Shown: positions 27,770-36,356 of the stretch, piece by piece
How the letters are laid out: every line of letters starts with the position of its first letter
Position numbering within the stretch: the stretch's first letter is position 1
Assembly: GCF_012928505.1 (NCBI RefSeq)
Contig: NZ_JABBJN010000002.1
Span: 1-64,000 of the forward strand
Reading direction: 5' to 3'
From: Achromobacter sp. Bel
Lineage (GTDB): Bacteria; Pseudomonadota; Gammaproteobacteria; Burkholderiales; Burkholderiaceae_B
Length of the DNA stretch: 64,000 nucleotides
Notes under the pieces: generated by a model
The model's database searches: none
Seen by the model: the letters and a program-made list of their open reading frames with translations, nothing else
Told to the model about the DNA's origin: nothing
Program-made: the position numbers and the translations under genes

Positions 27770-27913
27770 AAGCAGTCGTAAAGAATTAGGGTCTGACCAG
27801 GCTTGCCGGCGCGGGTCGGAGGGCCGCCAGCATAGCAGCCGGCGCCTGTGAATTCCGTAATAAACCGCATCGCCCCTGGGATATCGGGGCCAGGAAACCC
27901 TTGCGCGCGCGGC

Positions 27914-28381
27914 CTAGCGGTCGACGGGCAGGTACAGGGTTTCCTTGATTTCCTCCATGACCACGTAGCTGCGCGACTCAGCGGAAGCCGGCAGTCGTTT
28001 GAGGATCTCGCCCAGCAGGCGGCGGTATTCGTTCATTTCCGTCAAGCGGGCCTTCACCAGATAGTCGAAGTCGCCGGAAACCAGGTGGCACTCCATGACT
28101 TCGGGCACATATAGCAGCTCTTTCTTGACCTTGTCGAAGACGTCGCCGGATTTGGCCGACAGCTTGATTTCCAGGAAGACGAGCAGGTTCTTGCCCAACG
28201 CGGCCGGGTTGACGCGCGCATGGTAACCCGTGATGACGCCTTCGCGCTCCATGCGCTTGATGCGGTCCGAGCAAGGGGTAGCGGACAGGCTCACCCGATC
28301 AGCCAGTTCGGTGACCGAAATGCGGCCTTCCCGCTGCAGGATATCCAGGATTTTCAGGTCGATTCGGTCTAGGTCGCGCAT
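27914..28381 (-). CDS. Lrp/AsnC-family regulator, probable DadR
   Basis: 155 residues. AsnC-type helix-turn-helix (DRIDLKILDILQREGRISVTELADRVSLSATPCSDRIKRMEREG at ~5-48) and the ligand-binding RAM domain (LLVFLEIKL, VMECHLVSGDFDYLVKA). It is divergent from dadA, 134 bp apart. In Pseudomonas, DadR, an Lrp-type protein, regulates dadA with alanine as signal, so the same role is inferred here. The perfect inverted repeat at 28420-28454 is the likely operator. Confidence 0.85.
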   Translation of the reverse strand: MRDLDRIDLKILDILQREGRISVTELADRVSLSATPCSDRIKRMEREGVITGYHARVNPAALGKNLLVFLEIKLSAKSGDVFDKVKKELLYVPEVMECHLVSGDFDYLVKARLTEMNEYRRLLGEILKRLPASAESRSYVVMEEIKETLYLPVDR

Positions 28382-28419
28382 TTCACTTTTGGCGATCGAA
28401 AAACAGGGGCGGGCCCGGG

Positions 28420-28454
28420 AAAAGCACTGGCAAAGGAAAATAATCAGTGCTTTT
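28420..28454. promoter_or_regulatory. Inverted-repeat operator between the Lrp gene and dadA
   Basis: AAAAGCACTG (28420-28429) and its exact complement CAGTGCTTTT (28445-28454) are separated by 15 nt of AT-rich sequence. It lies in the 134-bp divergent region, closer to the regulator. The spacing between arm centres (~25 bp) would fit a multimeric Lrp-type protein. Confidence 0.6.
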
Positions 28455-28515
28455 CACTGCGAATAGGCTCATAGACTACCGAAAATACTGACCAAATCCA
28501 AATACGGAAAGAATC

Positions 28516-29817
28516 ATGCATGTGATCGTCCTCGGCAGCGGCGTTATTGGCACCACCACCGCCTATTATCTGGCCCGTCAGGGTGCCAAGGTGACGGTCC
28601 TGGACCGCCAGCCCGCCGCCGCCCAGGAAACCAGCTACGCGAACGCCGGCCAGGTGTCGCCGGGCTATTCGACGCCCTGGGCCGCGCCCGGCATCCCCTT
28701 GAAGGCCATCAAGTGGCTGTTCCAGAAGCATGCGCCCCTGGCGATCCGGCCGGACGGCAGCCTGTACCAGCTAAGGTGGATGGCGGCGATGCTGGCCAAC
28801 TGCTCGGCCGACCGCTATTCGGTCAACAAGGAACGCATGCTGCGCCTGGCCGAGTACAGCCGCGACTGCCTGCGCGAACTGCGCGCGTCCACCGGCATCC
28901 ATTATGAAGAGCGCACGCGTGGCACGTTGCAGCTGTTCCGCACCGAGGCCCAGCTGGAAGCCGCCCGCCGCGACATCGCCGTGCTGGAAGAAGTGGGCGT
29001 GCCCTACGAACTCCTGGACCGCAACCGCCTGATGACGGCGGAGCCCGCCCTGGCGCGCTCGATCCACAAGCTGGCCGGCGGCTTGCGTCTGCCGAACGAC
29101 GAAACCGGCGACTGCCGCCTGTTCACCACGCGGCTGGCCGAGATGGCTGCGGCCCTGGGCGTGGACTTCCGCTACAACCAGACCGTCTCCGGCTTGAACA
29201 CTGCCGGCGGCCAGATCACGGGCGTGCGCGTGGGTAGCGAAGTCCTGACGGCCGACCGCTACGTGGCCGCCTTCGGCAGCTACACGCGCGGCTTCCTGGA
29301 ACCGCTGGGCCTGGACCTGCCGGTCTACCCGGTCAAGGGCTATTCGCTGACCATTCCGCTCAAAGACGAGGCCGCCGCGCCGGTGTCGACCATCCTGGAT
29401 GAAACCTACAAGATCGCCGTTACGCGTTTCGACGAGCGGATCCGCGTGGGCGGCATGGCCGAATTGTCCGGGTTCGACCTGCGCCTGAAGGACGCCCGCC
29501 GCAGGACGCTGGAGCTCGTCGTCAACGACTTGTTCCCGGACAGCGGGCACGTCGCCCAGGCCGAGTTCTGGACGGGTCTGCGCCCGATGACGCCCGACAG
29601 CACGCCCGTTGTCGGCCCGACCCGCTACGGCAACCTTTTCCTGAACACCGGCCACGGCACCCTGGGTTGGACGATGGCTTGCGGCTCCGGCAAGCTGGTC
29701 GCCGACCAAGTCATGGGCCAGCGCCCGGCAATCCGTACCGACGGGCTGAGCCTGTCGCGCTATGACCGCCGCGCATCGTCCCGTTCGCCGCTGGTGCTGG
29801 ACGGCAACCGCGCCTGA
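28516..29817 (+). CDS. dadA: D-amino acid dehydrogenase small subunit (DadA)
   Basis: 433 residues, typical length. FAD motif [21 protein letters not shown] at the N-terminus, the family segment [22 protein letters not shown] (~40-61), and the C-terminal [44 protein letters not shown] region. It deaminates D-amino acids, mainly D-alanine, to 2-oxo acids and feeds electrons to the respiratory chain. A GGAAAG site precedes the ATG. No alanine racemase is adjacent. A strong terminator follows. Confidence 0.95.
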   Translation: MHVIVLGSGVIGTTTAYYLARQGAKVTVLDRQPAAAQETSYANAGQVSPGYSTPWAAPGIPLKAIKWLFQKHAPLAIRPDGSLYQLRWMAAMLANCSADRYSVNKERMLRLAEYSRDCLRELRASTGIHYEERTRGTLQLFRTEAQLEAARRDIAVLEEVGVPYELLDRNRLMTAEPALARSIHKLAGGLRLPNDETGDCRLFTTRLAEMAAALGVDFRYNQTVSGLNTAGGQITGVRVGSEVLTADRYVAAFGSYTRGFLEPLGLDLPVYPVKGYSLTIPLKDEAAAPVSTILDETYKIAVTRFDERIRVGGMAELSGFDLRLKDARRRTLELVVNDLFPDSGHVAQAEFWTGLRPMTPDSTPVVGPTRYGNLFLNTGHGTLGWTMACGSGKLVADQVMGQRPAIRTDGLSLSRYDRRASSRSPLVLDGNRA

Positions 29818-29876
29818 TCGGGCGTTTCCGGCACGCCCCGCACCGCTTATCGGGCATCGGCCAAAAGCCATGCCCG

Positions 29877-29925
29877 CAACGGCCCGCCCTGCGCAAAATG
29901 CAGGGCGGGCCGTTGTCTGTTTTGA
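29877..29925 (+). terminator. Intrinsic terminator of dadA
   Basis: CAACGGCCCGCCCTGC (29877-29892) pairs perfectly with GCAGGGCGGGCCGTTG (29900-29915) around GCAAAAT, followed by the T-rich TCTGTTTTG. It separates dadA from the nuclease gene starting at 29954. Confidence 0.85.
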
Positions 29926-29953
29926 ATCGCGCGGCTTGTGCCAAAATCGGCCC

Positions 29954-31081
29954 ATGACCCATTTCCTGCATACCGCCGATTGGCAGATCGGCCGTCAGTA
30001 CGGCCAGTTCGAAACCGATGACGCCGCCATGCTGGCCGAGGCGCGCTTTGACGTCGTGGCACGCATCGCGGCGCTTGCCACGGAACGTGGCGTGGACGCC
30101 GTGCTGGTAGCCGGCGACGTGTTCGATACGCAAGGCGTTTCCGACCGCACGATCCGCCGGCTGTTCGCCGCCATGGCCGCATACGCCGGCCCCTGGGTGA
30201 TGATCGCCGGCAACCACGATGCGGCATTGGCCGACAGCGTATGGAGCCGCGCGATGCAGCTGGGCTGCATCCCCGGCAATGTGCACGTGCCGTTGCGCAC
30301 GGACGTCGTCGACCTGCCCGGCATCAACCTCGCCGTGCTGGCCGCGCCGCTCACCCAACGGCACACCTATGACGACGTGACGCAGGCCTTCGATACGCTT
30401 GAGACGGCGGCCGGCCGCGTGCGCGTCGGCCTGGCTCACGGCAGCGTCGCGGGCCGCCTGCCCGACACCATCGACGCCACCAATCCCATCGCGCCCGACC
30501 GCGCGGCCCGTGCCGGCCTGGACTATCTGGCGCTGGGCGACTGGCATGGCTGCCTGTCGATCGACGCGCGTACCTGGTATGCCGGCACGCCTGAGCAAGA
30601 CCGTTTCCGCGGCAATGAACCCGGCTACGTGCTGGACGTGCGCATCGACGGCCCGCGCGACGAGCCCGTGGTCGAACGCGTGGCGACGGGCAAGTACCGC
30701 TGGTCCGCCTGGACCGAGACCGTCAGCCTGCCGACCGATGCACAGGCCTTGGCCGAACGCCTGGCGGCGCTGCGTGCGCAAGACGTGCTGCGCCTGGATG
30801 TGCAGGGCCACGTCAACATGGAAACATGGGATGCGCTGCAACGCGCGGTGGATCAGGCCGCAGCCCAGGTGCGGGCCTTGCTGCCTGACCTGTCCGGTCT
30901 GCGGCTGGAACCCGATCAGGCCGATCTGGCCGAATTGGGCGCCAGCGGATACGTCGGCGAAGTGGCGGCGCAATTGCAGGCCTTGCAAGCGGATGCCGCG
31001 CAATCCGCGGTGGCGGGCGAGGCCTTGCGGCTGCTGCTGCGGTTCCAGCGCGAAAGCGCGACGCAGGGGGCCGCCAAATGA
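29954..31081 (+). CDS. SbcD/Mre11-like metallophosphoesterase (YhaO-type exonuclease)
   Basis: 375 residues. Calcineurin-like phosphoesterase motifs in order: HTADWQIGRQ (~5-14), VLVAGDVFDT (~52-61), MIAGNHDA (~82-89), GLAHGSVAGR and YLALGDWHG (~192-200). This matches the SbcD/Mre11/YhaO nuclease group that processes DNA ends. The C-terminal part (~270-375) is helical, probably the ATPase-contact region. Its stop overlaps the ATG of the SMC-like ATPase gene (ATGA), as in sbcDC and yhaON operons. Start ATG 29954 lies just before the HTADW motif. Confidence 0.88.
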   Translation: MTHFLHTADWQIGRQYGQFETDDAAMLAEARFDVVARIAALATERGVDAVLVAGDVFDTQGVSDRTIRRLFAAMAAYAGPWVMIAGNHDAALADSVWSRAMQLGCIPGNVHVPLRTDVVDLPGINLAVLAAPLTQRHTYDDVTQAFDTLETAAGRVRVGLAHGSVAGRLPDTIDATNPIAPDRAARAGLDYLALGDWHGCLSIDARTWYAGTPEQDRFRGNEPGYVLDVRIDGPRDEPVVERVATGKYRWSAWTETVSLPTDAQALAERLAALRAQDVLRLDVQGHVNMETWDALQRAVDQAAAQVRALLPDLSGLRLEPDQADLAELGASGYVGEVAAQLQALQADAAQSAVAGEALRLLLRFQRESATQGAAK

Positions 31082-33717
31082 AGCTCTCGCGTATCGCGCT
31101 TGAAGAATTCCGCAAGTTCCGCCAGCCGATGGTGCTGGACGGCCTGCAAGACGGCTTGAACCTGTTCGTCGGCGCCAACGAGGCCGGCAAGAGCACGGTG
31201 GCCGCCGCCATCCGCGCGGCGTTTCTGGAACGCTACAGTACCAGCAAGGTCGCCGATCTGGCCCCGCGCGGAGAGTCCGGCGCGCGGCCCAGTGTCGAAC
31301 TGGCGTTCACGCACGCGGGTCATGCCTATGTGCTCAAGAAGCAATTCCTGTCGCGTGCCCGATGCGAACTGTTGATCGACGATGGCGCGCAACGCCTGGA
31401 CGGCGAGGAAGCCGAGAACGCGCTGGCCGCCTTGCTCGGGTTCGAACTGCCGGGACGCGGCCAAAGCAAACCCGACCTTGCCGGCATTCCCGGCCTGCTA
31501 TGGATCCAACAGGGCGACGGCCACAATCTGCAAGAGGCCGCCGGCCATGCGGGCGCTCATCTGCGCGAGGCGCTGACGCAGCTGTCCGGCGAACTTGCCG
31601 CCAGCGACGGCGACCGGCTGTTCGAACGCGTGTCGTCTGAACGCGCCGCCTTGCTGGATGCGCGCAACGGGCGTCCCAAGGGCGCCTACAAGGATGCCGA
31701 GGACGCCCTGGCGCGCGCCATCGCGGAACGGGACGATTGCGCGCAGGCGATGGCGCAGCTGAATGCCGACGTGGACCGCTTGGCCGAATTGCGCCGCGAC
31801 CACGAGCGCGCCCAAACCAGCCAGCCCTGGAAGGATTTCGAGGCCCGCGCCGTCGAGGCCCGCGCCCGGCTGGCCGCCCTGGCGAAGGAGCGCGAAGCCT
31901 TCGAGGGCCTGCGCCGCGAGCAGGGCCAGGCCGCGCAGACGCTGAGTCTGCTGCAGGATCAGGTGCGCCGCGACCAGCAGGACGAATCCGACTACCAGGC
32001 GCTGGTCCAGGAAGCCCAGGCGGCCCGTGCCCGGGTCGAGGCGGCGCAATCCCCGCTGGCGCGGGCCCGGCAGCAGCGCGAAACCCATGCGGCCGCGGTC
32101 GACGCGGCCCGCTTGCAGGTGGCTGCGGTGCAGGCCGTGGCCGACCGCCGCGACCTGGAGCGCCAACTGGCGCAATTGAACGCCGAAGTCGACCGGCTGG
32201 ACGACGCGCTCAAAGCCGTCACCACGCTGATCGAGCAAGGTTCCACATTGAAGGCGGAAGCCCTGCGGATCGAAATCGCGGATGTCGATATCGAGGCGCT
32301 GCGCAAAAGCGAGCGTGAACTGGCCAATCTGCAACTGCGCCAGCAAGCCATTGCCACGCGGCTGTCGTACCAGTTGGAAGCGGGGCGGGCGGCCACCCTG
32401 GACGGCCGGCCCTTGGCGGGCGCGGACCAAGTGCTGCTGACCTCCGCCGCCGATCTGGACCTGCCGGGCGTGGGGCGCTTCCGCATCGAACCGGGCGGCC
32501 AGGACTTGCCGGCGCTGCAACGCGAGCTGGCCAGCGGGCAGGCGGCATGGGCCGCCTTGCTGGAACGGCTGGGCGTCACGGCGCTAGCCGATGCCGAACA
32601 GCGTCACGCGCGCTATACGGCGTTGCAGCGCGAGCTGGACGGCATGCGCAAGACGCTGGCCATCCACGCGCCCAAGGGCGTGGATGTGCTACGCGGGCAA
32701 CGCGACGACGCGTTGGCTCGGCGCGTGCCCTTGCAGGAGCGGCTTGCCAAGCTGCCCGCGGCGGCCACGGGCATGGCGCCCGATCAGGACGACCTGCCCG
32801 CCGCGGTCCAGGCGTTGCGCGAGGCCGAAGCGGTGGCGGCACAGGCCGACGCGTCGCTGGCGGCCGCCCAGCGGACGCTGGATGCGGACAGCGCCCGCGC
32901 GCAATTGCTGGAAGGCCAGGCGGCGGCGCGCGGCGCGGAATTGCAATCGGCCGAGCGTGCCGCGCAACGGCAGGCGCGCGCAGGCCGGCTGGCCGAAGTG
33001 CGCAGCGGTCATGACGAACTGGATCGCCGCGTGCGCGAAGCGCAGGCGGCGTTGGCCGCGCATCGTCCCGAACTGGTCGAACAAGACGTCCAGCGCTACG
33101 AGAAATCGGCCGCCATTGAGCGCGATGCGCAGCACAAACGCCACGGCGAAATCCTGCAGTTGCAAGGCAAGCTGGACCAAGCGGGCGCGCAAGGCTTGGG
33201 CGAACGCCTGTCCGAATCCGCCGCCGCGTGCGAACGGCTTGAGCGCCGCCGCGATGATTTCACGCGCCGCGCGGCCGCGCTGGAGTTGTTGCTGACTTTG
33301 CTGACCGACAAGCGCGCCGCCGCCACCCAACGACTGCAGGCGCCCTTGGCGCGGCGCTTGAACCACTATCTGGCCTTGCTGTTTCCCGAGGCCGCGTTGC
33401 GCCTTGACGACGCGCTGCTGCCCAGCGCATTGCGGCGGGGGGATGGCGAAGACCTGCTTGAAGCCTTGAGTTTCGGCACCCGCGAGCAACTGGGCATCCT
33501 GGCGCGGTTCGCGTATGCCGATTTGCTGCGCGAAGCCGGACGCCCCACGCTGCTGGTGCTGGACGATGCGCTTGTGCACACCGACGACGCGCGGCGCGAC
33601 TTCATGAAACGGGCGTTGTTCGATGCCGCCACACGCCACCAGATCCTGATGTTCACCTGCCACGGCGAGGCATGGCGCGACATGGGGGTCGAACAGCGGC
33701 GGATCGGCGGGGCCTGA
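31078..33717 (+). CDS. SMC/SbcC-like AAA ATPase (YhaN-type)
   Basis: 879 residues. N-terminal half ATPase with Walker A FVGANEAGKSTVAAAIRAAF (~27-46), long Ala/Gln/Arg/Glu-rich coiled coils (~190-380 and ~500-760), and a C-terminal half ATPase with LSFGTREQLGILARFAYADL and Walker B TLLVLDDALVHTDD. It partners the preceding nuclease in DNA-end or structure processing. I see no CxxC zinc hook in the middle, unlike SbcC/Rad50, which fits YhaN. Role in repair or anti-invader defence is not decided by the context. Confidence 0.85.
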   Translation: MKLSRIALEEFRKFRQPMVLDGLQDGLNLFVGANEAGKSTVAAAIRAAFLERYSTSKVADLAPRGESGARPSVELAFTHAGHAYVLKKQFLSRARCELLIDDGAQRLDGEEAENALAALLGFELPGRGQSKPDLAGIPGLLWIQQGDGHNLQEAAGHAGAHLREALTQLSGELAASDGDRLFERVSSERAALLDARNGRPKGAYKDAEDALARAIAERDDCAQAMAQLNADVDRLAELRRDHERAQTSQPWKDFEARAVEARARLAALAKEREAFEGLRREQGQAAQTLSLLQDQVRRDQQDESDYQALVQEAQAARARVEAAQSPLARARQQRETHAAAVDAARLQVAAVQAVADRRDLERQLAQLNAEVDRLDDALKAVTTLIEQGSTLKAEALRIEIADVDIEALRKSERELANLQLRQQAIATRLSYQLEAGRAATLDGRPLAGADQVLLTSAADLDLPGVGRFRIEPGGQDLPALQRELASGQAAWAALLERLGVTALADAEQRHARYTALQRELDGMRKTLAIHAPKGVDVLRGQRDDALARRVPLQERLAKLPAAATGMAPDQDDLPAAVQALREAEAVAAQADASLAAAQRTLDADSARAQLLEGQAAARGAELQSAERAAQRQARAGRLAEVRSGHDELDRRVREAQAALAAHRPELVEQDVQRYEKSAAIERDAQHKRHGEILQLQGKLDQAGAQGLGERLSESAAACERLERRRDDFTRRAAALELLLTLLTDKRAAATQRLQAPLARRLNHYLALLFPEAALRLDDALLPSALRRGDGEDLLEALSFGTREQLGILARFAYADLLREAGRPTLLVLDDALVHTDDARRDFMKRALFDAATRHQILMFTCHGEAWRDMGVEQRRIGGA

Positions 33718-33743
33718 TCCGCGGGTCTAGATCCGCGGGTCTA
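33716..33743. repeat. Two tandem 14-bp repeats after the SbcC-like gene
   Basis: GATCCGCGGGTCTA occurs at 33716-33729 and again at 33730-33743, then GATCCA. The first unit overlaps the stop codon of the ATPase gene. Each AGATCCGCGGGTCT is nearly palindromic, so the stretch can form a weak hairpin. It may be a slippage product or a weak terminator. Confidence 0.5.
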
Positions 33744-34154
33744 GATCCACTTGACGCGGCATGGGGGCAACGGATAGGCTACGGGAATGCCTGACTTCAT
33801 GCCCTTCGCCGCTTCCACTGCCGCTGCTCTTGCAGCCGGCCGTCGTGCGCGCGGGCTGTCCGGGCATGCCGGTGTCATCTCTCCTGTTGTTTCCCCTGTC
33901 ATCTCCGCCGTCGTTGCGGCAGTGGTATCGCCGCCTGCCTCGCCGCCTTCCGGCGTGGTCTCGGGCGTCCACCCGCCTTCGGCGGTCGTGTTCGGCTGAC
34001 CGCCAAACCGACGCTCCCGTCCCTTTCCTTTTCAGTGCGCTTGACCGGTTGACGCGTATCGCGTCCGTCACGCGCGGCTGATCCGTGCGCGTGCGCCGCC
34101 ACCGGCATACGCGCGCAAGGCGGGAGCCTGTTCTTACCCTGACAGGTGAAACTC
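33718..34154. other. 437-bp interval without a convincing gene
   Basis: It contains the tandem repeat above, then low-complexity sequence rich in CCTGT/CGCCG. A 70-codon open frame at 33787-33999 (+) would encode a hydrophobic Val/Ser/Pro-rich peptide (VISPVVSPVISAVVAAVVSPP), preceded only by a weak GGGA. I do not call it a gene. The opposite strand is open as an Arg-rich frame, which looks like a composition effect. An AGGTG site at 34145-34149 belongs to the EamA gene. Confidence 0.4.
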
Positions 34155-35063
34155 ATGTCTTTCGATCGATCCACGTGGACCGCTTACGGCTCCACCACCT
34201 TGTTCGTGCTGCTGTGGAGCGGCGGTGCGATCTTCGCCAAATGGGGGCTGTCGCACGCCTCGGCGTTCGGCTTCCTGCTGCTGCGCTTCATCCTTGCCCT
34301 GGCCGTGCTGCTGGCGATCTGCCTGTGGCGCAAACGCTGGCTGCCCGAACGCGGCACGCGCATCACCGTGGCGCTGACGGGGCTGTTGCTCATCGGCAGC
34401 TATTCCATTTGCTATCTGCTGGCGCTGGACCATGGCATTACGCCAGGGGTGCTGGCCACGTTGCTGGGCGCGCAGCCCATCCTGACGCTGGCGATGATGG
34501 AACGGCGCTACTCGCCAGCGCGTCTGGCCGGGCTGTTCCTGGCGTTGTGCGGCCTGGTCATGGTGGTGTACCAAAGCATCGGCATGGCGCGCTTTTCCGT
34601 GGCGGGCATGGCGTTTGCCTTTGCCGCGCTGGCCAGCATGACCGCAGGCGCCATCCTGCAAAAGCGCGTGAAGCAGGCGCCCATGGACGTGATGCCCCTG
34701 CAGTACGTCGTCAGTCTGGCGCTATGCCTGCTGTTCGTGCCGTTTCAGCCCGTCCGGGCCGACTGGACCCTTGGATTCGTCCTGCCGCTGGTCTGGATGG
34801 GGCTTGTGATCTCGGTGGGCGCGACCTTGCTGTTCTACCGCATGATTCAGGCCGGTAACCTGGTCAACGTGACAAGCCTGTTCTATCTGGTGCCGGCTGG
34901 CACCGCGGCGCTGGACTACCTGATCCTGGGCAACCGTTTGTCGGCGCTGAGCCTGGCGGGCATGGGGGCAATCCTGCTTGGCCTGATGCTGGTGCTGCGC
35001 CATCCGGCGGCGGCCGTCAGGCCAGCGTCGGATAAGCGGCCGCCTGCCAAGACGGCCGCGTAG
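34155..35063 (+). CDS. EamA/DMT-family transporter
   Basis: 302 residues with about ten hydrophobic helices in two EamA repeats (TTLFVLLWSGGAIFAKWGLSHASAF at the start; MAFAFAALASMTAGAILQKRV begins the second). The EamA family exports amino acids, metabolites or toxic compounds. The end is a basic cytoplasmic tail (ASDKRPPAKTAA). ATG 34155 has AGGTG 6 nt upstream; a GTG at 34146 is less likely. The last 47 bp overlap the end of the convergent beta-helix gene. Substrate unknown. Confidence 0.88.
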   Translation: MSFDRSTWTAYGSTTLFVLLWSGGAIFAKWGLSHASAFGFLLLRFILALAVLLAICLWRKRWLPERGTRITVALTGLLLIGSYSICYLLALDHGITPGVLATLLGAQPILTLAMMERRYSPARLAGLFLALCGLVMVVYQSIGMARFSVAGMAFAFAALASMTAGAILQKRVKQAPMDVMPLQYVVSLALCLLFVPFQPVRADWTLGFVLPLVWMGLVISVGATLLFYRMIQAGNLVNVTSLFYLVPAGTAALDYLILGNRLSALSLAGMGAILLGLMLVLRHPAAAVRPASDKRPPAKTAA

Positions 35064-35958
35064 CGCCAAGTGCGGCGTCGCCGTTCTCGCCTGCGTCCTG
35101 CCCGACCCAGTAGCCGCTGACGAGCTGGGCGGGGCGGGTCTGGGCCGAGACGCGGGCGCAGACGGACCACGCGTCCAGCCGGACGCTCAGTCCGGCATAG
35201 ACGCCGTGGCCGTCGCCGGCCTGGATCGCGCCCTCGGCCTGCACGCCTTCGCCGGCGCGGATCGAGCCGTCGGCGCGGATGTCGCCGCCCGCGATCATGC
35301 CCCAACCGGAGGCCAGATGGTCGCCGCACTGGATGGACCCGCCGGCCTGGATACCGCAGGCCGCATTGATTTCCTTGTCTGCCCGCACGTCGCCGCCAGT
35401 CTTGATGCCTTGGCCGCATTTGATGGCGCCTTGCGTCTGCACATCCTGTCCAGCATGCAGGTGGCCCGTCACGGCCAGGTCTTGGCCTGCGCAGATGTCC
35501 CACTTGGCGCGCACGTTGCCGGCGCAGTCCAGGCGGGTGGCGGCTTCGATGCCCCAGTCGGCCGAAATGTCGCCGCCCGCGCGCAAGTTGCCGCCGCTGG
35601 CGATATTGGCGGCTGCGGTGATGTTCTCGCCGGCCATGATCGTTTCGCCAGCCCGGATGCCGCCGCCCGTGACAATGCTGCGGCCCGCGCGCACGACGCT
35701 GTCCACATTGATGCCCATGCGCACTTCCAGCGTCCCGGCGAAGACGATGGCATTGGCGTCGACGGCATCCAGCTTCAGCACGGCGTCGGTGGGGCCGAAC
35801 TGGTCCAGCAGCCAGCAGGCGTCACTGACGCGGCCGTCGGCCACCAGCGCGTCAAGCACGGCCTGGTAGTCCCCCTGGCCGTTGTGGTCGCGGATGAACC
35901 ATTTGTAGCCGCCCGCGCAGGGGTTCTTGGCTTTGACGAATTTCTTGGTAAGTTGCAT
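35017..35958 (-). CDS. Hexapeptide-repeat protein, probable beta-helix, unknown function
   Basis: 313 residues. Residues ~1-62 form a compact N-terminal domain (FVKAKNPCAGGYKWFIRDH, GDYQAVLDALVADGRVSDACWLLDQFG). Residues ~85-245 consist of about 25 consecutive six-residue units of the form [IVL]-x-A-G-x-[NDG], for example IRAGET, IMAGEN, IASGGN, LRAGGD, IKTGGD, IRAGEG. Such hexads usually fold as a left-handed or bactofilin-like beta helix. Several units carry Cys at the third position (LDCAGN, ICAGQD, IKCGQG, IQCGDH). The last ~65 residues are irregular. No signal peptide. I do not know a function; it could be a polymer-forming scaffold or an effector/immunity-type protein. ATG 35958. Confidence 0.75.
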   Translation of the reverse strand: MQLTKKFVKAKNPCAGGYKWFIRDHNGQGDYQAVLDALVADGRVSDACWLLDQFGPTDAVLKLDAVDANAIVFAGTLEVRMGINVDSVVRAGRSIVTGGGIRAGETIMAGENITAAANIASGGNLRAGGDISADWGIEAATRLDCAGNVRAKWDICAGQDLAVTGHLHAGQDVQTQGAIKCGQGIKTGGDVRADKEINAACGIQAGGSIQCGDHLASGWGMIAGGDIRADGSIRAGEGVQAEGAIQAGDGHGVYAGLSVRLDAWSVCARVSAQTRPAQLVSGYWVGQDAGENGDAALGATRPSWQAAAYPTLA

Positions 35959-36356
35959 GGCGCTTAAGGCGAGATCGTTGCGTGGCGCGGCCGCCGGCGG
36001 GCAGGGCGGGCGGCGAAGATTCAGCTGCGGGCGCCCGGCCACGCGGCAGGGCGTTCGCCGGCATGGCGCAGGCGACGCGCGCACGGATGTGCGGGGGCCA
36101 CCGGCGACAGGCCGGAACAGGAAGGGGAAAAGCGAGGGAGCCGGGTGATTAGCCGGGCTTGGAGCGCGCGTAAGCGGAACGCGCGGCGACTTCCTGCGAG
36201 CTCAACAGAGTCGAGCGCAGGGCGCAAAGGACGCAGGCAGCGGGAGGGATGGGAGAAAAATCGGATCGCACGGGGCCAGATGCTAACACCGGCGCAATCG
36301 TAGTCAAGTGGGAAAGGCCGCCCCGTCTCAAGGGGCAGCCTTCCCCGGCGTGAGGA
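35959..36356. other. 398-bp interval without a recognisable gene
   Basis: It lies between the start of the beta-helix gene and the stop of the Bug gene, both on minus. It is G+C-rich with no open frame that I trust. It contains the Bug terminator at 36311-36344 and must contain the promoter of the beta-helix gene, which I could not place. Confidence 0.6.
36311..36344 (-). terminator. Intrinsic terminator of the Bug-receptor gene
   Basis: Read on the minus strand, GGAAGGCTGCCCC, a short loop, then GGGGCGGCCTTTCC forms a stem with one A/C mismatch and ends in CTTTCCC. It lies 13 bp after the stop at 36357. Confidence 0.7.

Noticed and set aside
33727-34071. A 114-codon Arg-rich minus frame
   Set aside because: No motif, no ribosome-binding site, low-complexity composition.
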